From Rhizophagus clarus (Eukaryota; Glomeromycota; Glomeromycetes; Glomerales; Glomeraceae): a DNA stretch of 64,000 nucleotides. The stretch spans positions 496,001 to 560,000 of the forward strand of contig BLAL01000261.1 in the NCBI GenBank assembly GCA_015698045.1. The letters are read 5' to 3'. The position numbers were made by a program, and so were the translations under genes. The first letter of the stretch is position 1; every line of letters starts with the position of its first letter. This document shows, in pieces, positions 34,518-47,710 of the stretch. Below the pieces are notes generated by a model that had not been told where the DNA came from, made no database searches, and was given only the letters and a program-made list of their open reading frames with translations.

Positions 34518-36678
34518 ATGACTAACAAAAGAAATACGAACTCTGCTCAAAAGCTTAGAAACAACAACAACAACAATAAAAATAATAAGGGAAAGAGCCG
34601 TATGGATCATAACAATCAGAAGCAAAACCAAGACGATATCTTTATCGCTTCAATATCCTGACCTTCAACTAAACTGACTTTTCCTATCCAACCTACAGTT
34701 GAAGTTAAAAAAGAACTGGTTAAAGAAAAGGATCGCAGTATTATTGATCCAGAAATAGTGATAATTTCAGAGCTTGACAAACAAATTGTCAACAATACCT
34801 ACGGTGATACAAATAAAGACAGACTTATTATCTTTGTTCAAACAGTAGCTTTGAATGTAACCAAAACTTCAGACCTTAAGGTACGTGACCTTAAGAAACT
34901 CTAAAACACTGTTTTCAACAACATCAAAGTTCAATTTGATGAACCGCATACAAAAGAATCTACTTCTAAATCAAATATTAACACATCTATAGATGATCAG
35001 AATGACGATCATGCAGTTGGATACACTAACTGAAACCCAAGAAGAGCAACAGGCCAATCTAAATATAGAAAGTATTACCGTACAAAAGTACTCTATGTAT
35101 ATGCCGCAATCTAACTTTTCTCCTAACAACAAAGTAGACAAAGCACACGAGGCGATACTTCACTTTAAATAATATGAAGGTTTTATTTCTTCCTTACCAG
35201 AAAGAAAGAAAAATGATTCTGAAAAAATGGAAAATATGATTATCATTTCCTTTAACCAAAAAGAAGATTTTTTTAAAGCCTTAAACTCTGCTTACACATA
35301 AAAAATCACCACTAAGAACGAATCTGGTAATGAACAAATCAAAGCAGTGAACTTTAAATTCATAACCAAATTCAAGGAAATAATAGCACCCTCTCCACAA
35401 AAAAAGGAAGAAAAAAAAAGTAGAACTATCCAAGTTCTCGATATACCATCGTACATCACGAAAAATGTGATTTGTAACGTCTTTTCAATACTAGAGGAAA
35501 TCTAAAGAATCAATACCTCCCCAGTAAGCCAATACCAACATGCTTATATAACATTTATCAATAAAGACCAAATCGATCATTTTCATCATAAGTGGTCTCA
35601 TATGATAGGCACTTATTCAATGTGAGTATTACTGATACATTTTTCAGAAGAAAAAAGAGAAGAAAGAAAAGTGTTTGGATTAAGGTTGTCAGGTCTTCCA
35701 TTTGGCACAATCGCATCAGATCTTCTCAAGATTATCAAACAAATCAATAGTAAAACTTGTTTTATTCCTCAGCATCCAAAGACTTATAAACTGCTACCAT
35801 ATGCATACATACAATTTTTAAATGAAGAAGATAAAAATATCGCAAAACAAAAATTATTCAAATTTTCCAAAGGGCAAATTAAAAACTGCTCATTATTTCT
35901 TGCAGATCCACAAGAAAAACCAAAGATCTGTAATAAATACAGTTCTCCTGACCATATATACATAGGATGCCCTAATAAAAACAGAAAATATAACTCTGGA
36001 TGTAATAGTGTAGTGAATGCATGGAAACAAAAGAATAAAGAGATTAAATTAAATACCCGTTCCTATGCTCAGGTTACCAAGAGTTAACTATCAAACAAAA
36101 ATCATATTAAGGCCAACGATACAACTAACAAGAACAAAAATAATATCAGTTCTCAACATACTAAATCATCTACTCCTCATAAAATACACAAAGAGAGCAA
36201 AGCAGAAGATGAACTAAGTTCTAAACATAAAAAATATTTGCAGGACTTAATGAATGCTGCCCTAAATAATATAAAGGACCAACTCGTTAACCAAATGTCA
36301 CAAATTAAAGAACAGGTCTTCTCATTCAATGCAGAAATTCAAGAATTTTATGAATCTTGTAACATTCACTACCTTGATAAATGGGAAAACACAAATATCA
36401 ATCAAAATAAAACGACCAATGATTCTAAAAAAATTCATAAAGACTCTGATGACTCTTCATTTTCATCAGAGGAAGAGAAAATTAATGATCTCATACTCAA
36501 ACACCAAAACCTTGACTTGAAATTAGACTCAGTTACAGGTACTATTAACACTATGCTTAATAACTTTTTCAATACTATTATTAAAGGAGAACACAATCAA
36601 TATGAATTGGTTGAACTTGAAGGGGAAGGTGAAACTGATTATAAAGGTAATGATGATGATGAAGTCATCGACCAGTAA
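34518..36678 (+). pseudogene. LINE ORF1 remnant (RRM-like + zinc knuckle)
   Basis: Starts MTNKRNTNSAQKLRNNNN, a basic Asn/Lys-rich head. The longest intact stretch (35671-36087) reads LSGLPFGTIASDLLKIIKQI ... LPYAYIQFLNEEDKNIA, similar to an RRM, then a zinc knuckle Cys-x2-Tyr-x4-His-x4-Cys at about 35929-35970, where the second Cys (TGC/TGT) has become Tyr (TAC). A second stretch (36238-36678) is Glu/Asp-rich and may be a coiled coil. Stops such as TAA and TGA occur throughout. Confidence 0.7.
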
Positions 36679-36829
36679 TCACTTAGTCTATCATTTATTT
36701 TAATTGTTTTTAATGATGAGACAATCTAACGAATCAAATAATACTTCAAATCAATCCAACACTAATTCCCCAAACCTCAATTACTACATAATACCCAACA
36801 AGAAAATAAATAATAACTTTATTATCTCA

Positions 36830-39800
36830 ATACTAAATGTTAACAAATGAAAATAATCAGAAATTCACAATACAATAGATTATATGATAGACAATCATAT
36901 TCAAATACTTGAAGTTACAGAAACTGATATTAAATCTACAGTAGTTAAATAGTCAAAGTCCAAATTCAAGGATTGAATATCATCATATCTAGCAACAAAT
37001 GACAACAAAAAGGGATTAGGTGTTGGAATTCTCATTCAAAACCATTACAAAAAATACATACAATCTTCCACCTCATTTAAAGGATGTTTAATTTATATCA
37101 ATCTATATTTTAAAGGTGTGAAGATCAGAATTATTAATACTTATATTAACGTTTAAGATGCAAAAAAACACAAAATTTTATAGCTATATACCCAAATAAA
37201 ACGTTGGGTACAATCTGCTCTAGAAAAGAATAAACAAGTTATAATGATGGGAGATTTCAACATTAATTGGGTCCAATGAAGTTCTTAATAAAGAACATTA
37301 GTGATATGAAATCTTTGACTTCTTCAAATTTCAACAACTAGTAAAACTCCTAACATTAGGAATTGATATGAACAAAGACCTTAATAACATATTCACATCA
37401 TCCTAATACACAACATTCCAAATTAGACTATATTTGGTGTAGTGTAGATATGTTAATATACATATTAAATAATAACGTATATGATGTCAACTCAGTGATT
37501 AAAACTGACCATAGAATTTTAAGTTGTACCTTCAAATTACTGAAGACTGTAAACTGTAAAACAAACTACTAATAAAAGAAAAAAGATATTATTTGTACTA
37601 TCTTTCTTTACGATAAAATGTTAAATGCTACAGAATCATCTAATATAGATAATGCAAATACTACAATCATTCCTAATGAAGAGATATCAGCAGATGATCA
37701 TCATCAAGAAAAATTTTATTGGAATGACTTTACAAAAGCGTTGGATATAGAAATTGATAACACAATGCTCACGACCTATAGTATTAATAAAATAAAAAAT
37801 ACTGCTCAATTAGATTATAGTTGGGATATTTTTCAAAACCGGATAATGAAAATGACAAAACGACATATCAAAAATAAAAAAGATGTACTCAACAAACGTA
37901 ACAAATGACATCCAGTCAGAGATTCACAATTATCTCATGACGCTAAATCTATTAAAACGTTAATTATAAAAATTAATAGAAAAGAAATAATTATTAAAAC
38001 TAAAAAGGACTTATGTTCAAAAAAAATCAAACAAAGAGAAATAAATACACCTTATTAAAAGAAATTATAGATTCAATCATCACAAGAAACAATTTATTCA
38101 TTTTATTATCTTACGTTACTAATTTTGCCTCAATGAATAAATATTTCAAAGAGGTTTTAGAAGAAATATTATTCGAACTAGACACTATATTATCAAATAA
38201 ACTCTATGAATACAATTGTATACAAATAGAATTTTTTATTCAAGAAAGATGTAACAATTTCACAGACAACAAGAAATCAATGATAAACTCTATTACTAAA
38301 AAAGAATTTAAACATGTCAAGATAGAAAACGTGTATAAAGAACACTCTTCTCTAGGTAATGACATATTATTTACAGAAGAAAAAGATGTTAAAAGAGAAA
38401 CAAATTTATATTTTCAAATAAACAGTTACCAGAGCTGTTATTTCAGATAAATCTATTTTTGATTCTTTTTGGATTGAATAATACACTTCATAATCCTTAA
38501 TCGATGAAAATATTTATAACCATTTGTTAGACTTACCGTCGATGAATGACCTTAACCTTACTCTTAGTTCTCTATCTAATAACAAAGTGGCTAGTTTATT
38601 TGGTATATCAAATGAAATGATGAAGCACTTTGGACCATCTGCTAAAGCATTATTACTAGCATTTTTTCACGCTTGTATAAGAATAGAAAACTTCTCATTA
38701 CAATGAAAAAAAGCTGTCATTTATCTGATCATGAAACTTAAACCATATTTTTCAGATCTAACAAATTCGTGACCTATAACTTTGTTAGAGACTCCTATGA
38801 AACTACTAATAAAAATTTTAAACTCTAGATTAAGCAATATTTTGAAAGAAAATAATGTATTTAATTCTTCTTAACACACCACATTACCTGGTAATTCAAC
38901 ATTTGCTCCAATCAGAATAATCAATGAACTAATCCAAGATGCCAAAGAAAATGACAATGAACTCTAAATATTTTCACAGGACTTAGAAAAAGCTTATGAT
39001 AGAGTAAACATTCATATGCTTTCAAAAGCATTAAGGCGAATTAAAATTCCTTCGTTTTTTATTAATTTAATCATATAATTATTTACAAACTGTACTAATG
39101 AGGTCATAATAGCGTATGGTAATACTAAACCATATAAAGTACTTATAGGCATCGACCAAAAAGAGGTGATTTCTCTATTATTGTGAACGATTTATTATGA
39201 TCTACTTATTTCAGCAATTTTCAATTTGAAGTTGGGGTATAACATATCGTCAAAAATTATTACTGATATTTGCAGTTCTACAAGACAAGAATCGATCAAC
39301 TTTATAGTAATTGCATTTATGGACGACACACAATGGATTACTCTATGTCAATCCAACTTGAAAAAAATCCTGTCCATAGCTGATTCATTTTATGATCTAA
39401 ATGACATTCAAGTAAACAAAGAGAAATCTATTTTGCTTGTTAGACCTAATTTAGCAGAAATTCCTAAAACACTACGAAAATTAGACCAACAACCTGTTTG
39501 ACTTCATTTTAGCTCCACACATATCAATATTGCTCCAATCAAACGTATTGAATCTATAAGAATACTTGAAGTATTATTCGATCAAAACAATAATTACAAA
39601 AATACTATTAAAAAAATTAATGCTGAGATCAAATTCTTATCCCTCAAATTTACCAGGAAAAAAATCACTAATAAGCAACTTGCATATATTGTTAACGTTA
39701 TTCTAATTCCTAAAATAGAATTCTGGTCCCAAACAAAAATTATTTTGGAAAAAATATTATACAAATTTATGGCAAAAATTTAAAAGTTTTTAAACATAAA

Positions 39801-42310
39801 TTACATTTAGCTACTACAGCCCCTAATAGTTCTTTGATTCGTTATATATTTAATTTAAATACTATTAGAAATAATCACATTCATTCAAAAATAACAAATT
39901 TTTGTATTCAAATTAATTCTCATGACATTTTAAATCAAATCACTTCTTTATGACAACACCAAATACAATTTAACAATTGGTTATCATATTCTCCTTTACA
40001 TTATTTTTCTAATTATATTTATAGAAATTACAATTCAAATTTATTGATTTAATCCATTTGGTTATGTATTTCTAACAATATTATGTTTTTGTTTAATCAA
40101 AACCTTCCTAAATTTGTTTTAGAAGGAAATATTCCTATGTTAGGAATTTTAAAAGAAGCGTATTTTAAACACTATATTAATCTAAAAAACTTAAATATTT
40201 TATTTTTAAACCAAATATTCAATAGTTATGCTCAGATATATTCTTGGAATACTATTAATAATACATATTCTCCAAACAAATATCATAGATTACAAATGTG
40301 GTATACTGAAACACTGGATAATATAAAACAAAATAACAATCTTATGACAATTATCAAATAGCAATACAGTTTTGATGTTCCTTCTGTTGAATTAGACCTA
40401 CACTGTATTACCTCTGAAATAGAATTACACTGCTCCACTTATTCTCGTTATCAAAATTTTATTTTAACAATAGAATATACAATTCAAAACCAGTTCATTG
40501 GTATTTCTACTTTATTTGATTTTTTTAATAATCAAGTTATTTTCACGCATTTTAGTATTATACAGAGTTTATCTACCTGTAAAGAAGTTATTTTACATCT
40601 GTGCCTAGGTTGTGAATACAATTTACATTTCAACCGTTTTTTGTGCACAATCAATAGTACTATTTCAACTTCAATATATTTACAAAAAACACAAAACACA
40701 AAATACTCTCCAAACACTTATTTTTTAACAATTAACCTGCCAAAAAAAGTTACAATTTTGCAGGCTTTAATAGAATATACACAAAGAACCTTCACATATA
40801 ACAACAATTCATCAATTATCAAGGACAATTTCTCTGAACAAAAAGTAGTTTCTTTACCCCATACTGCCTTCTCTGAAATCTCTCTCTGAAAGATTATGGG
40901 AGACTATTCCATTTGAGATATCTTCCTCTTCCAAAGAATTATTGTTAATACAACAAAGATTAGCTAAATTTTCTGAATTAGAATTTTATACAAATGGCTC
41001 TTACATCAATCCTAATTCAGTTCATTGCTTTATGACAGCTGCTTTTATCCAAACAATGCAGAATACTTCATATGAACAATTTACGTCTGCAATTTATAAT
41101 TGGTCTTTCATTTTTTATACAAATCATTCGCAATACTATTGGTTCTTATAGTGGCTCCTGTTGATAGTAACATAAAGATTTATACAGATTCTCAATCTGC
41201 TATTTCAGCTTTCAACAAATTTTTACGACAACTTTATATTCTTACAGCATGAGAGATTTTCAACATTTCTTTATCCAGCTTACTTTGGAATTTAATATAT
41301 AAATACTTCATTAATAAAAACTTAACTATTTCATTTACCAAAATTAAAGCTCATACAGACAATTACTGTAACAATCTTTATAGATAGATTAGCCAAAAAT
41401 GCACATTACCAACTGGAATTACTATTAATATTTAAAAATATAGCTCCATACAACACCAATTATTTTTCGCTATGGAATAATATCCTGATAGAAAATAGGC
41501 TTTAACACTTTCTCTGTTTATTAACTAATAATTTTAACTTTGAATCATTTTACAATCTAAATTGTAATGCTTGATATCATTATCACTCTATTATTATTAA
41601 TTGGCGATTGACTTTTAATCACTTCAATTCATCATATGATCCCAATTTAACTTCTTTTGAAGAGACTTCAAAAAATCATTTGCTATCAAACTTTTAATTA
41701 ACAAACTTCCCATTTTGGAATACACAAAAAAATACTTCTATCATTTATATGGAGACGCACCTTATTTTTTATGTGACGTATAACAGGAAGACCTCGCTCA
41801 TATCTGGACGTGCTCTGAAACCATAGAATTAACAAATAATCATTTATCATTGATTCTATCTTTATTCGCAATTTTATTTTAGATCATACGTAACATTTAG
41901 TTTCTGTTCAAAACTTAACAGTAATAGATATGTAGGATGTGGCTTATCATGAAACTAAATTTACTTTTATTGATCTGTTACGAGGATTTATTCCTCAAAT
42001 TTTGGTAGAATGGTTGACACAATATTTATCTGCAAGTCAAATTAAAGAATTATTTTCAACTATTATAAACCTTAATTTTGTTTTTACTAAACAATCTATA
42101 TGAATCCCCTGTTGCCAAGCATTAAACATCTAGGAAAACCATTTAGGCATAACTCAGAATTTAAAAAAATGATCATACAGTATTGATCCATATTATCATT
42201 TACATGATCTAGATTTAAATAATAGAGAAGTAGATAGCGAAGGTTTACTTCAATATGTTAGATTTTCTATAGATAGTCTTGATTATTATATTAATTATGT
42301 GGGTTGATCA
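36830..42310 (+). pseudogene. LINE ORF2 remnant (endonuclease, RT, RNase H)
   Basis: Endonuclease: ILEVTETD near 36905, MMGDFNIN at about 37243-37266 and TDHRIL at 37504. Reverse transcriptase: PGNSTFAP near 38890, SQDLEKAYDRV at 38974-39008 and the catalytic box AFMDDTQW at 39310-39336. RNase H: LEFYTNGSY at about 40978 (first catalytic Asp of YTDGS changed to Asn, GAT to AAT) and YTDSQSAISAF at 41181-41213, then KAHTDN near 41350. At least two dozen stop codons and some frameshifts break it. The C terminus LLQYVRFSIDSLDYYINYV lies at about 42250-42300. Confidence 0.85.
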
Positions 42311-42480
42311 TGCAACTTACAATTTGTTTTCTTTAATTGGGAAGAACATGGTGGTCATTTAGAAATTAATACCTTGGGGTAAGATAATACGTAGTATCTT
42401 GTAGGGTTAAGTCGCTATCATTGATCTTGACTAAAAAGTTCATGATTACTTTTTAGTTTAGTTCTTTTAAACTAGCATCA

Positions 42481-43198
42481 GGAAAGTTATATCAGTTTAG
42501 ATCTGTAGTGATCTGTGATTTTAGCAGATTGCCGCATTTTTTTATGCAATTTTGTTAAAGAATCTGCACAATACTGCAGAAATTATTTTTTTTGTTTTTC
42601 AAAGATTTTTGTATGAAAAATTTGTGATAATCTCCAAAATTGCAGATTTTTAAAAATACTTCGTACAAAAATCTTTAAAGATTTTCACAATTTTCTTCTT
42701 TAATTTGATAAACTTTGCATATTTATTTTGATAAACTTTACATCACTAATTTTTTAAACTTTTTTAAAGAAACAATTTTTTTCTCACTTTAAAGAAATAA
42801 TTTTATAACACTTTTAAAGAAATAATTTTTTAACGCCTTAAAAAAATTAATTGTTTAAAGATACCAAAGAAAAAAAAATAAATTTTTAATGGATTCTTTT
42901 TTAAACTTCAAAGCTTGTCAGATACTCGGACTTTAAGAATATTTTTTTTTTAAAAAAAAAAAAATAAAAAATACTGTTTCTTTATAAGGTTCAAAGTCTT
43001 TCCAATATTTGGTGGAATGCCAAAGGTACAAGTTCCAGATTCAAACAAAAATTTTTTATTTATGGTTTTAAAGTGCAGGATGAACGAGAAATTAGAAAGT
43101 TTTCAAATTTTGAAGTTTTATGGATAAAAATGGTAAGATCTGTCTTGGAAGCTATTTAAAAAATTTTTTTTTTTGTAGCTTCTTTTCTAAGTTTTGGA
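42481..43198. other. AT-rich stretch with hairpins and a short tandem repeat
   Basis: 42590-42700 holds an inverted repeat (CAAAGATTTTTGTA... against ...TACAAAAATCTTT). 42768-42845 holds three units of about 32 bp (TTTAAAGAAATAATTTT). No gene is seen. Confidence 0.5.
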
Positions 43199-43213
43199 CG
43201 AGCCCAAAGCCCT

Positions 43214-43390
43214 TTCCAGACTCTATTTTAAAGGTTAGAGATCCTGGATGTTAAAGAACAGCCCTAGACTTTCCACTTTGAAGGGTAGAGATCCTTGACG
43301 TTGAAGAATAGTTCTGGACTCTCCATTTCAAAGGTTAGAGGTTCTTGACACTAAAGAACAACTCTGGACTCTCCATTTTAAAAGTTAGAA
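43214..43390 (+). repeat. ~50-bp tandem repeat, 3.5 units
   Basis: Units start near 43216, 43264, 43314 and 43364, each with CTGGACTCTCCATTT.AAAGG followed by TTAGAGATCCTTGAC and AAAGAACA. Unit length is 48-50 bp with about 80-85% similarity by eye. Confidence 0.7.
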
Positions 43391-43449
43391 CCTTCAAGTA
43401 TATTAATTTATTTAACAAACATTATAAACATTCAATTTTTATATTTTTT

Positions 43450-44062
43450 TTAAGTCCAGAAGCTAAAGTACAGCTCTGGACTTTTTTTTTTGTTATTTTT
43501 AATTTTTTTTTGGGGTCTGGAAACCGAAGTACAGTTTCAGACTTTTTTATTGATTTAATTTAACGAACATTAACTAACGTTCAATTTTTTTTTCTTTTTT
43601 TAGGTCTGGAATTCCATTTCGAGGCAGACCACTTTAAGAATAAAAAAAAATTCATTTTTTTTTTGTATTTTAGTGAAATGTTAGTAACGTTTCACTTTTC
43701 TTCTTTTCTTTAGGTCTGAAACTCCATTTCAAAGCAGATCACTGTAAGTAAAAAAAAATGATTTTTTTTTCTTTATATTTTAGCGAAATGTTAATAATAT
43801 TTTGCTTTTTTCTCTTTCTTTAGATTCAGAACTCCATTTCAAGGCGGACCAATTCAAGTAAAAAAAAATAGGTTTTTTTTTGGTATTTTAGCAAAACGTT
43901 AATAATATTTCGCTTTTCTCCCTTTCTTTAGGTTCAGAACTCCATTTAAGATAGACTATTAAGTAAAAAAAAAAATTTTTTTTACTTTAATTTCAACGAA
44001 CATTAACTAACGTTTGTTTTCTTTCTTTTTTAGGTTTAAAACTCCTTTAGGAGCGGACTATG
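43450..44062 (+). repeat. ~110-bp tandem array resembling exon-intron units
   Basis: Five clear units start near 43601, 43711, 43822, 43930 and 44031 (periods 110, 111, 108, 101), with two decayed ones before. Each has a pyrimidine run ending in TTTAG, then about 35-40 bp (GTCTGGAATTCCATTTCGAGGC type), then AAGTAAAAAAAA, then a hairpin of the type GTGAAATGTTA.TAACGTTTCAC. The layout imitates acceptor, small exon and donor. No open frame runs through the units. Confidence 0.7.
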
Positions 44063-44210
44063 ATATTTTGAAGGTATAATATCTTCGAAAATTATTATTT
44101 TTTTTGTTTTTTTAAACAAACATTATATAATACTTATATAATACTTATCATATAAGTAATCTTATATTTCTATTTTTAAAACTTTTAAGTAACACTACTA
44201 TTTAAAATTA

Positions 44211-45245
44211 GGGCTTTGATTAGTTTTAGTAATTACCAAACTGTACTGATCAGTTTCAGTATCAGAGCGATTTCAGTTTTTACAGTTTATCAAACTGAAA
44301 CTTTTGGTAAATTTACTGATCAGTTTCAGTAACTGCAGTTTCGATACCAGTTTTGCAATTTACTGAACTGAATTACTGAATCGATTTAATTAAATAATAT
44401 AATAAAAAAATGTTGTGAAATGTTTTTTATTAGTTATTTTGATAAAACAAACCATTTCGTGATAGTGTTTTGTTACTTTAATTAAAAAACATTGCGAAAT
44501 GTTTTTATTCATTAATCTAATAAAAAAATAACTATTCGCAACTTTTTTCTTGTCATTTTAATAAATAATGTTGCAAAACGTTAATTAGATAAATAAAAAT
44601 CATTTGCAACAGTTTTTTATCAACATAATTACAAAACTGTTGTGAAAAGTTTTTGTTAGTTAATTTTAATAAAAAAAACATTTCGCAACGTTTTTTTTGT
44701 CACTTTAATTAAAAAATATTGCAAAACGTTTTTTATCAGTTAATTTAATAAAAAGAACATTTCGCAATATTTTTTTCATCTCTATAATTAAAAAACATAG
44801 CAAAATGTTTTTTATTAGTTGATTTAATAAAAAAACATTTCACTACATTTTTTTTATTACTTTAATAAAAATATTGCGAAATGTTTTTATCAGTTAATAT
44901 AATAAAAAAATACATTTTGCAACGTTTTATTTATCATTTTAATAGAAAATGTTGCAAAATATTTTTTATCAATTAATTTAATTTAAAAAAAACGTTTTGC
45001 AACATTTTTAATTAAAGTGACAAAAAAATGTTGCGAAATGTTTTTATAGATGATTTGATTTGGTAAAAAATACTAAAATAGTTTCACAATATTTTTTTTA
45101 CTAAAAATAGTTTTTAATATCAGTAAATCAGTTCAGTTTTTGGTAATTATTGATCAGTTTTGATAATTATCAATACTGATACTGATCAATTCAGTTCGGT
45201 ATCAGTTTTTGCAAAAACTGAACTGAACTGAACTGATTGAAGCCC
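44211..45245. mobile_element. Foldback MITE, family GGGCTTTGAA, copy 2 (expanded)
   Basis: 1035 bp with ends GGGCTTTGATTAG and reverse complement GGGCTTCAATCAG. A perfect 12-bp direct repeat TATTTAAAATTA flanks it (44199-44210 and 45246-45257). Next to each end are CAGTTT/AACTGA words. The centre (44400-45070) is an array of palindromic units, each with GCGAAATGTTTTT and AAAAACATTTCGCAACG. Confidence 0.85.
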
Positions 45246-45257
45246 TATTTAAAATTA

Positions 45258-47710
45258 AAATGTTATATTCTACAATTTTTTTTAATATAATATTTTACAT
45301 AACAAAAAATCAAAAATCAAAAATTCAAAATTTAAAAAAAAAATTTGCATGTTTAATTCTTATGATACACTATAAATTTATTTTTAAATTATATTTTATT
45401 TTATTAAAGATTTGATTATATAATAAATTATAATTATATATTAGAAAAAAAATAAAGTTAAAAATATAATAAAATATGATTTTAATTATAATTATCAGAA
45501 ATTTTTATTAATATATATACACTATTATAAATTTATATAATTAGTCCAGAATATAATAAAGGACTATATATTTCTATACAAAAATCACACAAAATATTTA
45601 TTTATTTACCTATTCAAAAATTAAATTAATACATAATTAATTCATTTGTACTTTGAATTTAATAATAATTCTAAAATTGTTTCTTAGTATATATATATTT
45701 TTTAATTTATTAATCTTATATATTTATTAAAATATTAATGCAAATTTTACAGATAATACTCAATAAACTAAAAATTAACAATATATTTTTTTTATAAAAA
45801 ATTCCAGTTAATACTTTTACAAAAAATAAAAATTAAAATAATTGAGTTAAAATTTTAAGGAATATATAAAACTATTTTAAAATGAATAAAAAGAAATAAA
45901 AACTTATAAAATTAAATTAAGTTAAAGAGAAAAATTTTACAAAAACTACAAAGTTAAAAGAAAAACTGAAGTTACCTCTTCTATTCATATATTATATAAA
46001 TATAAACTATTTAATTAAAGTTAATAAAAGTTTAATAAAATTTAAATTATAAATTTATATATATATTTTAAATTATTTTAAATTAATTTATTATTATAAT
46101 TTTTAATTAAAAATTTATAAAAATAAATAAATAAACAAGAATAAATATATTTGTAATAACTTATTATAAATATTATTTGTAATAATTTTAAAAAAAAAAT
46201 TATACTATAAAAAAAAAAAAAAAGTTTATAATATATAAACTTTAAAAAATAATATAATAAAGTCTTTTTAACAAGTTTACTTAGATGAGTATGAATGTTA
46301 TTTTTAATTTATTTAATAAAAACCTTTTTTTCACCAAGTGATTGGCAAATAAATTTCCTTTTTTGTAAGCCAGTGTAATCTTGTGTAATAAAAAATTTTC
46401 AGAATAACAATTTCCTTTCTTGGATTTGTATAATATCACGTGACTCAAATTGCCCAATAAAAATGCGCAAATTGGATTGTTACAAATATCCAATAAATAG
46501 AGTTAAAAATTTAGAAATTAAGATTTACTATTCTTTGTATATTAATTGATAATAATATATGACTTAGATAAGTTATATTATTTTTTCTTATATAATAGTA
46601 TATATAAATGTAATTATGAATGTTATTAAAAAATTAATTGATTTTTAAAAGCCAGGAAACTGTTATAATATTATATAATTTTATTAATAAAAAATAAAAT
46701 TATTATTATTACAGTATTATCTGAATAAATAATAACTGATAATTGTTAAAATTCGCACCTATATTAAATATTATCTGCATGTAATTTCATACGCATTTAT
46801 CCTTAAAAATGATCATTTTAATAGATTTAATAATTTGACAATCACGCGAGAATTGGTTTATTACCCATTTATAAAGCAATTGTTTCATTGGTGGTTAGTG
46901 TTTAATAATTTTTTTATTACACCGAAAATTTTATTTGAGTAACAATGTAATTTACTTTCAAAAATTTCCTAATTGGTGGAATATTCGAATAATCATGGCT
47001 TAGTCGAAATTTGTCCAATTTATCCAATAATAATAATTAATATTGTGCAAGCCAAAATAGATTTTACATATACAGGAAACTTTAAAGGTAACACAATGAC
47101 AATCCTAATAAAATTTGGCCACAAACAATTCAATTAATTACCCAAATATAGTAATAGTGAAAGCAAATAAAGAACTGAGCACGTTAATCATTACATATCG
47201 TAAATCTTATTTTTACGTATTTGGATTAAATTGTGAGTATTTTTGTTGGCCGTAAAGGAGAAAAAAAAAATTTTTTTTTTTTGTTTCGGTAATAGTTTAA
47301 TTTTTTTTTTTTAAAAAAAAATTTTTTTATCGAAAGAGGATTTGTTCAATTATTCGTAGGAAATTCTTTGCTGTACAACATTTTACAATAAAATAATTTT
47401 GAATATCAGGAAAACAGAAGGAAAAAAAAAGTAATTAAAAATAACTATTGCTTATATTACAAAGGCCGAATTATTGGTCGAATTATTGGTCATAAAAAAA
47501 ATGTTTTAATTGTTTATTAAATTGGTAAGACATTCAGAATTTTGTATTCATGAAAAAAAAGCGAGAAAAAACTTGTTCATTAGAACAAACAAAAAATAGC
47601 CTCTTATTTTACTTGCTAACCTTTATTAAATTCCTTTTTTTTTATTTGATAATAGCAAATCTGAACTACAACAATAACATCATATTGCTTTATGCTTAGG
47701 CTAATTAAGA
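45258..47710. other. AT-rich spacer and promoter of the acidic-protein gene
   Basis: Very AT-rich to about 46260. A minus ORF at 46493-46281 (70 aa) has no family. TCACGTGA occurs at 46436-46443. At 47261-47337 alternating runs of A and T (A10-T12, T12-A9-T7) form hairpin-capable tracts about 400 bp before the next ATG. Confidence 0.5.

Larger units (their letters stand above)
34440..42480 (+). mobile_element. Full-length but dead LINE (EN + RT + RNase H)
   Basis: About 8 kb in plus orientation with two former ORFs. ORF1 (from 34518) carries an RNA-binding-like fold and a zinc knuckle; ORF2 carries an AP-type endonuclease, reverse transcriptase and RNase H. The start is placed near 34440, after the inverted repeat; the end is placed from the homology with the truncated copy at 23880-24345. 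Many in-frame stops interrupt both ORFs, mostly of the kind TGA for TGG and TAA/TAG for CAA/CAG. An RNase H domain after RT places it with I/Tad/R1-like LINEs rather than CRE or R2. Confidence 0.88.

Noticed and set aside
46281-46493. 70-aa minus ORF
   Set aside because: No family resemblance, AT-rich surroundings, no splice partner.
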